Positions 55,101 to 62,852 of a stretch of DNA of 64,000 nucleotides are shown piece after piece. The stretch is taken from the NCBI GenBank assembly GCA_003993805.1, contig RSEF01000002.1, forward strand, positions 93,829,439 through 93,893,438. Reading direction: 5' to 3'. Below the pieces are notes generated by a model. That model made no database searches and was not told the origin of the DNA. It saw nothing but the letters and a program-made list of their open reading frames with translations. Positions within the stretch are counted from its first letter, which is position 1. The number at the start of each line of letters is the position of its first letter. The translations under genes were made by a program, and so were the position numbers. This DNA comes from Himantopus leucocephalus. Its lineage: Eukaryota > Chordata > Aves > Charadriiformes > Recurvirostridae.

Positions 55101-56381
55101 CAACTATGCTGTATTTTCCCTTTCTTTCCTTGTTTCTATACCGATCCATTCCCTCCTCTCATTCCGGCTAGACCCTTGAATGGGACCACCCAGTTTCAGT
55201 TACATGGATTGAATATCTCAATAAGTTAGAGGTGTTAATTGCGCTAGATGACAGCGATGCAAGAAGTCCTTAACCACTCTCTGCAATCGGTTTCTCTAAG
55301 CATTTCCTCTAGACTTCATTATTTTGGGGCTCCAAATATATTTTGTTCAACATAAAGTCACTGTTTATGCTTTGCATGCAGCTTAAACTTCTGAATGTGT
55401 GTTTTGTACTTGAGGAACATCAAAGTACGGAGTGAACGCCCCATTTGTGTCTTGAACTAAAGCCCATCCACCTGAAAATCATGGCACCAGTAAAACCAGG
55501 AGGATGTTAATGCTCACTGTGTGCGGTCACATAGTCATTTATTTCTGAATAAAAAAAGCAGTCACAAGTTTAAAAAGTTTTATGTCGGGGCTAGTGTTCA
55601 GAACACTTCATATAAAGTTCAGAAACAAGATTTTGGCCTAGATTTATCATTGAAATTCAACTAAAATGCTGCAGACTACTAATGGCAAAGATGAAACAAA
55701 TGGGGCTAGGACGGGGGAACTTTACAGAAGAAAAGGGAGTGTGTATGAAGACAGTAGTTTTAATGCTTTGAATAGACTATAAAATAGTTACATTTTTAAT
55801 CTTTTAACTTTTAATGTTGGGGGTTTTTTACACCTTTAAAGGGTCACATAGGATTTAATAGTGATAAATTTAATCAAGCTCTATAAAGATCCAAAAGCTT
55901 TTTTAAAAAATCTTTATGAAACTATAAAATAATAGGGCAGGTGATACTTTCTAAAGACTGAAAATAAACTGATACAATTTCAGAGGAAAAAAAAAACATC
56001 TTAAAATGCTGTGGTATTTTTCCTTAAAAGATTTTGTTGACTAAATGTCAAATTACAAATGTCTTTTTGCCTGACTGGAGTTGCTGGGTACTTGATGCTC
56101 CCATGGATTTGGCATAGGGCATTACTCAGTATTTCTGAACTTGAGGCCCTGAGTACACAGCAACTTTTGATTTGACTCAGCTTGCATGTTAACAGGGTTT
56201 TTTTCAGCTGAAAATCTTGTGTAATTATGGCTTCTAATTGCTTGCATTTTCCTTGTTGGTTTTTTTTTGGCCTGCTTTCGGAATTTATGACCATCCAGTG
56301 AGAAGGACACTAAAGAGCGGACTGACACCAGAAGAAGCCAAAGCACTGGGCCTCATCAGCACCTCTGAGATGCAGGTTTGA
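3992..56381 (+). CDS. FHOD3: FHOD3 formin, C-terminal 482 codons, spliced from ten exons (5' end outside window)
   Basis: The ten exons listed separately join without a frame break (159+183+120+162+191+193+24+172+162+83 = 1449 nt, 482 codons plus TGA). FHOD3 is a Diaphanous-related formin that nucleates and organises actin filaments in sarcomeres; its FH2 domain dimerises and binds barbed ends, and its C-terminal DAD folds back on the N-terminal regulatory region until released, for example by ROCK phosphorylation. The sequence shows FH2 from the knob onwards, then a low-complexity linker, then the DAD ([12 protein letters not shown] plus the basic stretch [12 protein letters not shown]) and the terminal peptide [19 protein letters not shown]. 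That tail, reading [18 protein letters not shown], fits FHOD3 rather than FHOD1, which has a different ending after LKSGL. The FH3/GBD, FH1 and start of FH2 lie before position 1. Identification rests on remembered family similarity, not on a search. Confidence 0.95.
4839..4854. repeat. T16 run
   Basis: Sixteen consecutive T in intron A-B. Confidence 0.85.
5413..5473 (+). mobile_element. CR1 LINE 3' end, heavily 5'-truncated
   Basis: The segment reads ggttggactagatgatct, then aaggtcccttccaacct, and ends in attctatgattctatgat. This is the 3' end of chicken-type CR1 with its short terminal tandem repeat. Only about 61 bp is left, so no reverse transcriptase is present. It supports an avian origin. 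Confidence 0.9.
7167..7306 (+). repeat. Unknown interspersed repeat, copy 1
   Basis: Shares with 7863-7998 the ordered blocks gccctc.atacc, ccatgtgt, ta.ccctgag, aaaagggc/t and aaaggcagatg. Identity is roughly 70 percent by eye, same orientation. Family not recognised. Confidence 0.6.
7863..7998 (+). repeat. Unknown interspersed repeat, copy 2
   Basis: Second copy of the element at 7167-7306, about 0.69 kb further on, with a small internal deletion after ccatgtgt. No N lies between the copies. Confidence 0.6.
11478..11725 (-). mobile_element. Ancient CR1-like LINE relic
   Basis: On the + strand it reads ttcatagatattgaggct, aaaagggaccttaa, tctagtctgacctgct and cataggccaca. This resembles the old sauropsid CR1 end seen in reverse orientation (ttcatagatt..aaggccagaagggacc..ctagtctgacctcc). 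It is strongly diverged and its far boundary is uncertain. The assignment is from memory. Confidence 0.6.
11951..12133 (+). CDS. FHOD3: FHOD3 exon B: FH2 knob helices
   Basis: This exon has 61 codons, phase 0 to phase 0, beginning [20 protein letters not shown] and ending [12 protein letters not shown]. It is bounded by cccttcacag and aag|gtgagg. The GIE-KIL..MIPTEEE segment spanning exons A and B is the FH2 knob helix pair seen in all FHOD proteins. The following part, with [15 protein letters not shown], is the remainder of the knob. It is more GC-rich than the surrounding intron, and long antisense reading frames over it are shadows of the coding composition. Confidence 0.95.
12134..17107 (+). 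other. FHOD3: FHOD3 intron B-C (5.0 kb)
   Basis: A GT-AG intron with AT-rich sequence and no gene or clear repeat that I could recognise. Confidence 0.9.
17108..17227 (+). CDS. FHOD3: FHOD3 exon C: FH2 helix and GNFLN motif
   Basis: This exon has 40 codons, phase 0 to phase 0, from [20 protein letters not shown] to [10 protein letters not shown]. The acceptor is tttcatggcag and the donor is aac|gtaagc. The closing GNFLNG is the FHOD form of the formin GN(Y/F)MN motif, part of the post region that receives the lasso of the partner subunit in the FH2 dimer. The intron therefore interrupts the dimer interface immediately after this motif. Confidence 0.95.
17228..17826 (+). other. FHOD3: FHOD3 intron C-D (599 bp as assembled)
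   Basis: A GT-AG intron, the shortest between coding exons here. It includes a 121-bp sequence duplicated around a single N at 17694. If that duplication is an assembly artefact the true intron is about 477 bp. Confidence 0.9.
17573..17815. repeat. 121-bp direct duplication around a single N (17694)
   Basis: 17573-17693 and 17695-17815 match except for two substitutions (gcccctg/gccccta and tatggg/tacggg). This is the same N-flanked pattern, lying just before FHOD3 exon D. Confidence 0.9.
17827..17988 (+). CDS. FHOD3: FHOD3 exon D: FH2 post region
   Basis: This exon has 54 codons, phase 0 to phase 0, beginning [20 protein letters not shown] and ending [10 protein letters not shown]. The acceptor is cctttacag and the donor is aag|gtatgt. 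It carries the F-L-YL-K--EVKDT segment that follows the GNFLN motif in FH2 domains, then the helix [20 protein letters not shown]. The polypyrimidine tract of its acceptor falls at the end of a 121-bp sequence present twice around a single N (17573-17815), so the upstream intron length in this assembly is probably inflated. Confidence 0.95.
19170..19290 (-). mobile_element. CR1-like LINE relic
   Basis: The stretch ttttttggaagggacctc, gaaggtcatctgg and cagcctgctcagatccttgt follows the reverse-orientation CR1 consensus (ggaagggacctctggaggtcatctagtccaac..). It is degraded and may extend to about 19400. Confidence 0.55.
20652..20740. repeat. 44-bp direct duplication around a single N (20696)
   Basis: 20652-20695 and 20697-20740 start cagctcttagaatttaggta and differ at one base (cccgc/ccggc). 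Probable assembly artefact. Confidence 0.9.
25693..25731. repeat. GAAA/GAAT microsatellite
   Basis: Interrupted (GAAA)n with GAAT variants inside intron D-E. Confidence 0.85.
25836..26157. repeat. Three-copy duplication around Ns at 25963 and 26090
   Basis: 25836-25962 and 25964-26089 are near-identical (tgtggactggcagggaggta start), and 26091-26157 repeats their last part from attagttgagtaattgtcat. A few substitutions and one small T-run length difference separate the copies. Confidence 0.88.
26256..26318. repeat. 31-bp direct duplication around a single N (26287)
   Basis: 26256-26286 and 26288-26318 both read gcccaaaaaaatgaaattac followed by a/gaagatattgc. Confidence 0.88.
26318..26715. 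repeat. 184-bp duplication plus third partial copy around Ns at 26502 and 26687
   Basis: 26318-26501 and 26503-26686 (ctgagcagtgtgactgcttt start) are nearly identical, and 26688-26715 repeats their end (gcaagtacctgctggtttat). Single Ns sit at each junction. Confidence 0.88.
28859..29049 (+). CDS. FHOD3: FHOD3 exon E: FH2 long helix
   Basis: The exon is 191 nt, phase 0 at the start and two bases into a codon at the end. It runs from [20 protein letters not shown] to KIVHRRIIN plus AG of a split Arg codon. The acceptor is ttttttttcag and the donor is ag|gtacag. It encodes helices of the FH2 post and C-terminal half, including [20 protein letters not shown] and the conserved [13 protein letters not shown] stretch. 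Reading on past the donor gives a short tail and a stop at 29081-29083, which has no counterpart in the family. Confidence 0.95.
29050..30770 (+). other. FHOD3: FHOD3 intron E-F (1.7 kb)
   Basis: A GT-AG intron interrupting an Arg codon after its second base. It is AT-rich with a short poly-A run near 30050; nothing else is seen. Confidence 0.92.
30771..30963 (+). CDS. FHOD3: FHOD3 exon F: end of FH2 domain
   Basis: The exon is 193 nt; its first base completes the Arg codon split from exon E, and it ends in phase 0. The protein runs from [20 protein letters not shown] through [20 protein letters not shown] to [11 protein letters not shown]. The acceptor is tgttttccag and the donor is gat|gtaagt. 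The Lys/Arg/Gln-rich end is the long C-terminal FH2 helix leading out to the regulatory tail. The exon ends exactly where vertebrate FHOD3 isoforms either receive or skip the short acidic insert (exon G). Confidence 0.95.
30964..36078 (+). other. FHOD3: FHOD3 intron F-G (5.1 kb), upstream of the microexon
   Basis: A GT-AG intron ending in a broken pyrimidine tract (tgtccttctccaccctgtcc) before ggtggcag. It has a GGGA/GAGA microsatellite at 34087-34120. In isoforms without exon G it would be merged with the next intron into one of about 7.8 kb. Confidence 0.88.
34087..34120. repeat. GGGA/GAGA purine microsatellite
   Basis: Purine-only run of GGGA and GAGA units in intron F-G. Confidence 0.85.
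36079..36102 (+). CDS. FHOD3: FHOD3 exon G: 24-nt microexon encoding the T(D/E)5XE CK2 site
   Basis: Between ggtggcag and gtatgg lies a 24-nt segment reading [32 protein letters not shown], phase 0 on both sides. It can therefore be included or skipped between exons F and H without a frame change. The peptide fits T(D/E)5XE exactly. Established knowledge: muscle FHOD3 carries an eight-residue T(D/E)5XE insert near the end of FH2, phosphorylated by casein kinase 2 and linked to myofibril targeting and stability. Assigning this microexon to that insert rests on position, length and motif. It is too short for ordinary gene finders. Confidence 0.9.
36121..36125 (+). promoter_or_regulatory. GCATG splicing-enhancer candidate beside the microexon
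   Basis: GCATG is the core RBFOX binding site. It lies 18 nt after the 3' end of the microexon, within the proximal downstream window where RBFOX proteins promote exon inclusion in muscle and neurons. A regulatory role is inferred from position only. Confidence 0.4.
38409..38430. repeat. Perfect 22-bp palindrome
   Basis: Left half cccagtctggg is followed directly by its reverse complement cccagactggg with no spacer. It lies in the GC-richer end of intron G-H, about 310 bp before exon H. Confidence 0.9.
38739..38910 (+). CDS. FHOD3: FHOD3 exon H: linker between FH2 and DAD
   Basis: The exon is 172 nt, starting in phase 0 and ending one base into a Gly codon. It begins [20 protein letters not shown], passes through the conserved core [19 protein letters not shown] and ends [12 protein letters not shown]. 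The acceptor is cctcccgcag and the donor is cgag|gtaagt. The Ser/Pro/Gln start and the VGGESTTA part look flexible and fast-evolving, while the [13 protein letters not shown] core resembles other FHOD3 proteins. It is clearly GC-richer than its flanks, which produces long antisense open frames here that I regard as shadows. Confidence 0.93.
38911..41221 (+). other. FHOD3: FHOD3 intron H-I (2.3 kb)
   Basis: A GT-AG intron. It contains overlapping open frames on both strands (for example 39577-40035 +) with no recognisable protein, which I treat as chance. Confidence 0.9.
41222..41383 (+). CDS. FHOD3: FHOD3 exon I: DAD core and basic region
   Basis: The exon is 162 nt; two bases complete the Gly codon from exon H and one base (T) of a Leu codon is left at the end. 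It encodes [20 protein letters not shown], then [18 protein letters not shown], then [12 protein letters not shown]. The acceptor is cttttccag and the donor is tcat|gtgagt. [12 protein letters not shown] is the amphipathic DAD helix that binds the N-terminal inhibitory domain, and the following Arg/Lys cluster is the basic half of the DAD. Two serines here (RS in KRSR, and S of RKS) match the ROCK target serines known in FHOD1 and FHOD3. Confidence 0.95.
42725..42749. repeat. AAAAC microsatellite
   Basis: A short (AAAAC)n run after an A8 stretch in intron I-J. Confidence 0.85.
44553..44762. repeat. About 100-bp direct duplication around a single N (44655)
   Basis: 44553-44654 and 44656-44762 both start tctgttcttgaaagctttct and end gtctggt. 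The second copy differs in its A-rich end (extra aaataaaaaagaaataaaaa). Confidence 0.85.
48827..48960 (+). repeat. 134-bp direct duplication, copy 1
   Basis: Matches 49077-49210 base for base in register (constant offset 250, no indels) with about a dozen substitutions. It starts aaagagggagtg and contains gggcttctagacaaggattt. No N separates the copies, so this looks like a real sequence duplication. Confidence 0.9.
49077..49210 (+). repeat. 134-bp direct duplication, copy 2
   Basis: Second copy of 48827-48960. The 116 bp between the copies is not repeated upstream, so the unit is a spaced pair rather than a continuous tandem array. Confidence 0.9.
51949..51967. repeat. A19 run
   Basis: Nineteen consecutive A, 24 bp after the single N at 51924. 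It could be the tail of a retroposed sequence, but no element is recognisable in front of it. Confidence 0.8.
56299..56381 (+). CDS. FHOD3: FHOD3 exon J: last coding exon and stop
   Basis: The exon is 83 nt including TGA at 56379-56381. TG completes the Leu codon from exon I, giving [19 protein letters not shown] and then ISTSEMQV. The acceptor is gaccatccag. The Thr of RRT matches the third ROCK site of FHOD proteins, so the three sites are split across a 14.9-kb intron. The terminal residues after TPEEA(K/R)ALGL distinguish FHOD3 from FHOD1. The exon lies far from exon I but is the only match to this tail in the window. Confidence 0.94.
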
Positions 56382-57321
56382 CATCCCAGAGGTGGCGACA
56401 AGAAGAGCCATTCAACTGAAGCACACAGGCTGACAACCCTTCGGTGTGGCATTGACCTGCCAGCCTCCTCTGCTGCTCCCAACATCCCGTCCTCTGTTAG
56501 TTCGATTCTAGTAAGCAACAAAAGCAAAACCCCACAGCCAGGGCAGAAGAAGGCTGTGCCGCAGCTCAGCCCAACATCCGGACAGTAACTGAGGAAGCGT
56601 TTGAGTGCTTGTAGGTGAAAGCATATGGCTGCTTCTTCTCTCATGGTGTGTTGATGTGGGTAGGAGGGGGCTCTCTCTGAGTTATCTGTCATGTGAGCTG
56701 TGTTTACGTTGGCTTTCCTCGTGCCCTATTTTAGTCATTGTAAATGTATGGCATTTTGTCAATGCAAGGAACAGTCCTTAAAGAGGCAAAATAACTCCTG
56801 TTACAGCGACCCCAATTTTCCTGAAGCAGATGCATTAAGCAAAGATGCACAGTCTGTGCAACCCTGTGGTTTGGGGGTTTTTTTTCTGTTATTATTTTGC
56901 CACCAAAGAATGTAAAAATGTATGAGTACCTCTGTATATGTACAGAATGAATGTGTGAACATGTGTGCATGTATCTATACACATACAAACATGGTGTGAA
57001 ATCATGCTCCTGCTGAAGCTAGCTGGACCATGATTTTCACTCTGGGGCCTTACTGTTCCACCTGGACAGGAGGAAAAGAATGTCTTTTTGTAGGAACTCA
57101 ATGTTACTCAATGGGATTGACCCTGTGGGGCAGAAGATGGTCTGCAATACAAGTGGAAAGTTTAGGGTCCTGAATTCATGTGTATTAATACACACTCATA
57201 CTGTACATAGCAGCATGCACACCGAGGAGAGGACGCAGAATACCTCCCTCTTGTTGAGCTATGGCTGTACTGTGCATTTGTACAGTTTCAAGGAGATCTA
57301 TGCCAACAATTTTACATACTC

Positions 57322-57327
57322 GATAAA
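57322..57327 (+). terminator. Candidate variant poly(A) signal GATAAA
   Basis: GATAAA lies about 940 nt after the FHOD3 stop and is followed some 25 nt later by gttttgttcacttgcctgtg, a plausible downstream element. Variant hexamers are weaker than AATAAA. Confidence 0.3.
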
Positions 57328-58424
57328 TGCATTCAGATGCTAAGATCAAGAAGTTTTGTTCACTTGCCTGTGCCCTTCATGCTGCTTTTCTCTGCTGCAA
57401 GATAATGTGGTGGTGATTTTATTTCACGTTAATGGATCTGAATATGAAATTGCCCTGCAAAAAGCCTGCTGTGTTTTCGCTGTTCTTTACTCTTTTTTTG
57501 TGATTATCCTTGATACAAGTGGAGAGGGTACCACAGTGAACACTCCAATATGTTTGCCCTTATCTCGCTGTTTTATAACTGACTTTTATAACTGCCCTCA
57601 GCATGTGCGTTTGAAGAACCTTTAGTCAACTCATCTGCCTTTAAGTGGAGGACATATACAGCAGAGAAGATGAATTGAACACGGTCACCCTAGCCAGTGC
57701 TCAAGCATTTTGAAGAGAACTGCAAACAACCATAACATGAAAGGGAACTTCTTAAGCCAAAGTCTGTATATGATCAATTGATCCTCAAGGATGCACAAGA
57801 TTATCTCTTTCCATTGCCTTAGCCTCTAAGATTAAGGGTGTGTCTGCACAGCAGTAACAGCTGAGGCTTCCTTCAAACTAGTTAACTGGGGAAGTGCAGC
57901 TGTTTAGTCATGGTAACAGGGTTCCATTTTGGCTGCAAAACACACTTGAAAAGTAGGGTTAATTAATAGTCTATGCTGGGCTCCTAATGCCGTAACTATG
58001 TTGCTTCTGGCACCCAAGCTAGGTCAGGTACGCCAACAAGTTATTCTACTCTGCTCTCATTAAGGGCAGGATAATCACTGAAGATTGTTCAAGATAGTTG
58101 AACCAAACACAATGAACCTTTGAAACCTCGGTCATCCATCACGTCGCATTGAGCACAGCATCCAAGTGATGAGAGAACCAGGTAGCTGACAAGACTGCAA
58201 TGAGATCTGTGGTAGAACAGCCTATCTATTCTGTCCCTCTCTTGATTGTAACGTTTCATTCTTTATTTGCCGTTGCCTTGGATCTCCACTTGTCAAAGTC
58301 CGTGGGTAAAAAGTCACTAATGAGCAACGGTTCTTAAGGATAGCATTGAGTTTGATCTGTTTTTCCCCTCAGCTTGTTAAAAAGTCAATTGTACAAGTAG
58401 GCAGAAGGCAGTAGTTGTGTAATT

Positions 58425-58430
58425 AATAAA
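58425..58430 (+). terminator. Candidate FHOD3 poly(A) signal AATAAA
   Basis: This is the first canonical AATAAA I find after the stop codon, about 2.05 kb downstream. It is followed at once by a GT-rich run (gtgtgttgtgtatttg), the arrangement expected of a cleavage and polyadenylation site. Confidence 0.5.
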
Positions 58431-61100
58431 GTGTGTTGTGTATTTGAGAGCTATGAAAAGGAAGAAGCTGGTTAGGAAACAGAAAGAAGTGGCATATAAT
58501 TTCACTGTAAAATAAGCAAGACCTACAAGCATCTGTATTTTAAAGTCGATTTTTATGTGCTGCTCATCATTATGGACTTTTTAAATTTCTCTTAAGGATG
58601 CTTAGAACAAAGAAATGAAGGTAATGGGGGTTTGTGGAGGTCTTTGAGGTCTGAAAGAAGAGGAAGACACCCTGAATGTAATGGTCATGGTGAACTGCGA
58701 TACTTGCTAAGTGATAAAAGAAGCAAAAATGCAACAAAATGCATTTATGCTGCCAGAGGTCCTATATTTGATTGGAGGGGGAAAATCAAACAAGTATTTA
58801 AAACTGAATATTTTAATTAAAATGTGCTGAATGTGCAAAGTAGATGGCTGTTGGTGACCACTTGCTAACAGGAAACAAATTTGTGTTTCATTTAGACGTA
58901 GTACAGCATCTGTGTCTGAACACATAACATAGCTGATGAATTATTAACAGTTGGGCATATGTATTTTCCAAGAATTGTGCAAAAATTGTGCAAAACTTCA
59001 TATGCTTCTTATCGAGGAGAAAATTATATACGGGGACTGGGGTTAGAATAAGTTCAGGAAAGAAAGCCGGTTTCTTTCAGAATCTCTGGATGCAAGTGTC
59101 TTACATGTGAAGGATATTCTTCCTCGTCTATTTTTCCACTGTGTTTGGTTTTATGCATTTTTGCCGAAGTTCCTGCTCTCTATCTGTAAAACTGATACGA
59201 ACTTTTCTGAAGGATAACTTGGTCTTGTTTATGCAGTAGTGTACAGTCAGATTAATTCCGCTGTCCTCAATGTTTACTGCAGATGATCGAGCACAGTAAC
59301 AATGCAATAACTACAGAGAAGATTTCCATTTCGTTTTACGCTAAAAATGGCCAGCGGCCCAATGTGCTAGTCTGTAAGGTGACAGTATTTCCTCTGGAGT
59401 CTGCTAGCGTGTCCTGACTGTGGGAATAACTTTTGTTCCCTTCATCTAACTAGTGGATTCCGGATGAAACGGAGGAATTGGCTATATTTGCATGCCTTTG
59501 TATGTCTGTCTAATCAGGTTGTAACCTTCAGGATTTGAGTTGCTGCCTGCTCCTCCATCATCAAGAGAGGTCACCGTAAGGATGTAACAGTTGTTTTAAA
59601 ACGTGTGTGAGATATGGATTGTTTTCGTGACAAATATATGTGTCTTGGAAACACAATGTAGTAACACGTTCCCATTTCTCACTTAGAGATCCACGAAGGC
59701 TGTTTTTAAACACTTGCAGCCATAATAACTACCTCTCTTCTCTTTCTCATAGCACCAGTCAGCTGCAAATGTAGTGCCCAGAGTTTTGTACCTCCACCAA
59801 GCTCTCAGAGTTGCTGCTGGTGTTCATTTCAGCACCCATCTGCTGCCAATAACTTGTCTGTCCATCTACCACCATAATGCCTTCCTGATTTGGATGCTGA
59901 GGTAAACTTTAGCATATGAAATGGCCGCCAAAGGGAAGCTATCCCAATTTCCTTTCATCTCCCTTGGTGTTTAAAAGCAGACTGCATACAAATACTTTGT
60001 ATTCCCTCGCTCCCAACTGAGGGATAACTTTCAGTAGCAGTTATGTGGCTGCGGTGAAGAAACACCCCCAGGGAATGTTGTGTGCCACAATCGAGAGTGA
60101 AAGATCCCTCACAAAAATCAAATTCATCACTCTTCACCTTTCAGTAAGACCAGGCATCAGGCTCATGGATTCCAGATGTTTTATAGCCCCTTGGCTGCTA
60201 TGTGTGACCCTTCTGTTTGATAGATCCCTGTCCGTAATCCAAAATCAACAAAAAAATGGTGTTTTAATGAGGGTCTTTCTTGCTTTGATAAATACTGGAA
60301 ACAGCATCAAAAGCGGTTTTCAAAATACATTTCTTTTTCTCTTTTGACCCCCTTTTATTGTAAATCTCTGTAGTGATTGACTCTGTCAGCAAAATAAGGC
60401 ATCAGATTTGTAGATAGACAAGACTTTGGCTTTAGCTTAATAGAAAGTCATATGTGAATATCTAGATAAGAGTTCATGCCCTGATTTAACAGAAATTTGG
60501 AATCAAGAGTCGATGTGACTGAACAGCAAGGGCCTCCTGCAAGGTGCTCCATTCCCCCTCAAGGTACTAGATAACGTGGCAGGACAGCACGTTAAATCCC
60601 CGGTGCGCTGTGCTCTAAACATACCCTGGCGAATGCTAAAAGCCATGGAAAAGTCACAAGTGAGAACTACAACACCTACTGCCAACCTAAGAGGCAAGAT
60701 GCCACTGTAGGTGCGGTAAATGGTTCCTTTTGTCAGGCATCCGCTGTACACCACCATCCCCGGCAGTGTAACAACAGCAAGTGTCTACCCAAAATGCTTC
60801 AGAAATGGTTTGTCCGATGGTAGTCATGTGGATTCAGGTGTGTGTACTCTGTGTGGTTATTGTTTTTACAGTGCTTTGATTTCACTGAGATGAAATGGGG
60901 ACAAGGTGGCAGCCTACCAGTTTCTCATCCTTTATCCTCCCGCTACAACTCGTAGGCAGGCGTGCACGCTGCCTGCCGTTATCTAAAGGGTGTGCAGGGA
61001 TGCAGTGTCAGACAGAAGCACGAGCCTATTCCTCCCTCTTTTTCACTCCTGTACGCTCACTACACACGTACCGCTTCTCTCCTTACCTGCGAGGCGGGTT

Positions 61101-61122
61101 GTGCGTGCGTGCATGCGTGCGC
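61101..61122. repeat. GTGC-type microsatellite
   Basis: gtgcgtgcgtgc, then atgcgtgcgc: a short CpG-rich repeat in an otherwise AT-rich region. Confidence 0.8.
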
Positions 61123-62183
61123 AGGCAGAGCCTGACCCCGTGCCGTGTGGGATGATGGCTACAGCATCAGGATGCAAGGAACAGTTCTCTAAGCTCTAAG
61201 GACTACAACTGTTGATGTTTCTCCGCAGGGAAAACTGCCCGGTACTTGCAGGCTCTGAAATAAACTGAAGCATTTTGGAAAAAGAAAATGTTTGGTTATG
61301 GGCAACTGTTGAAAATGATTTGCAAACACTTGAACAACATTTAATGCCTACCTTCTTCTTTTTCGACTGGGGCAGCAACTGGCTCGATTGGCATTTCAGA
61401 TGCGATCCCAAGAGGTTTTTGGCAAGCAGTTTAATAGTTACATAGCAAGTAATTCAAGGAGTTTCAGAGATGTTGTATAGTTTTATGTTGACTCAAAAAA
61501 AATTAAAATTATTTCTAATTAGTCCATTTCACATTGAGTGGCAGATAGAGATATATTTTGTTTAATCACTATCTAATACAGAGGCTCCCGTGAAAGAAAA
61601 GGTTTATTTGTAGCATTGGGTGCATTTCTCCTTTTTAAAGACTGTCTTTGCGCCTATAGTGTCCTTTTTCTGTGAGCTGGGAATTGTAAAAAAATGTAAA
61701 GTAGAAAAGGATGTGTTTCTTAGACGAAGGAGAAATACTGTAAAATTGTGTAAATGTCACTACTCATGTTTTTTGGTGTTCTGTGTAGCATAGTGTAAAA
61801 TAGGCTTTCCAGCAGTGTTATTCTGTGAATTGTAATTTAAAAACCAAGCCATGCATGGTCAGAGATATTACCTACAGGTCCTTCTGTTTGGTTGAGTTTT
61901 TGTTTTTGTTTGTTGCTTTCTCATTTTAGGTAAATTTGTTTTATGTTAAATTTAATTGTCCATAAAACTGCATTTTTTGTTTCTGAGTTTTATTTCATAA
62001 AGAACTTGAATTACTCTTTAAGATTTTATTACACACGAAGCTCACCTACCATTTATAATTGATCCTTCAGAAGCTTTGTCACGTTTAGTGTAAACCAGGG
62101 GGATTTTCTTTTTAATACACCCCTCATCTGCCTCTTCTCCCCCACTTTCCCCCACTTTAATGTCTGGAAAGATGCAATCACCC

Positions 62184-62198
62184 TTTTTTTTTTTTTTT
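62184..62198. repeat. T15 run
   Basis: Fifteen consecutive T downstream of FHOD3. Confidence 0.85.
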
Positions 62199-62808
62199 CC
62201 TGTGCCATGCAGGGTCAATATGGAAAACTGACCGCAGACCTGTGTCCAAAATTTCTTGATATAAGTAGTTAAAAAGCTCACCTCTACAGCATTATGTAAA
62301 CACATCTTGCAATAAAGCTTTATAAAGCACTGACTGGGCTGGTTCTGGTTTTGTTGATGAAGCCAACCACGGGAGCTTTGGTGGGAAATGGGTGGGAAAG
62401 GGGAGTTCATGGGTTGGTTTTCCTCTAAGTTCCTGCATAGCCACCATGTGGACAACAAAACAGCTGCCATTAAACCATCTGGGTGGTCTGATCATAAAAC
62501 GCTGATCTTTTACCCCTTGTTTCACAGTTTGAGCCTTATGCCTAATCTTGAGTGAAGAAAATGAAAATGTGTCTCTGGTTCTCAAGGATTTCAGTAATCC
62601 AGCCCTACAAATCCTCACTAAACATACAGGGTTCCTGCTTGCTGCCATTGACTCGGAGTCGGTTCCTGTCTTAAAAATACTCTGGGCACAGAGCACATTG
62701 CGCAAAGCTATGAGATTTATAGAAGCAAATATAAATGAGATGAAAGACTACCTGTGTGCGGGGGAGCATTTCAGATTGCCTCTGCATCAAGACGTGAAAC
62801 ACTCGCGG

Positions 62809-62852
62809 TGTCTGCCAGTGCTCCGTAACNATGTCTGCCAGTGCTCCATAAC
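62809..62852. repeat. 21-bp direct duplication around a single N (62830)
   Basis: tgtctgccagtgctcc followed by gtaac before the N and by ataac after it. Same junction pattern as the others. Confidence 0.75.

Larger units (their letters stand above)
41384..56298 (+). other. FHOD3: FHOD3 intron I-J (14.9 kb)
   Basis: A GT-AG intron splitting a Leu codon after its first base. It holds an AAAAC microsatellite (42725-42749), an N-flanked duplication at 44553-44762, a 9-bp-stem inverted repeat at 46715-46737, a genuine 134-bp direct duplication (48827-48960 and 49077-49210), a single N at 51924 and an A19 run at 51949-51967. No nested gene is recognised. Confidence 0.88.
56382..58445 (+). other. 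FHOD3: Probable FHOD3 3' UTR
   Basis: Sequence after the FHOD3 stop up to the first strong poly(A) context. A variant signal GATAAA is at 57322-57327 followed by a T/G-containing stretch, so a shorter UTR of about 1 kb is also possible. The extent is inference from signals only; there is no transcript evidence. Confidence 0.45.

Noticed and set aside
61340..61411. - strand peptide MPIEPVAAPVEKEEG followed by a GT, considered as a coding exon
   Set aside because: No acceptor with a pyrimidine tract lies upstream on that strand and no family matches.
62042..62470. 142-codon - strand frame downstream of FHOD3, considered as a TPGS2 exon because TPGS2 follows FHOD3 in mammals
   Set aside because: The translation does not resemble TPGS2 and includes a Lys run produced by the T15 tract.
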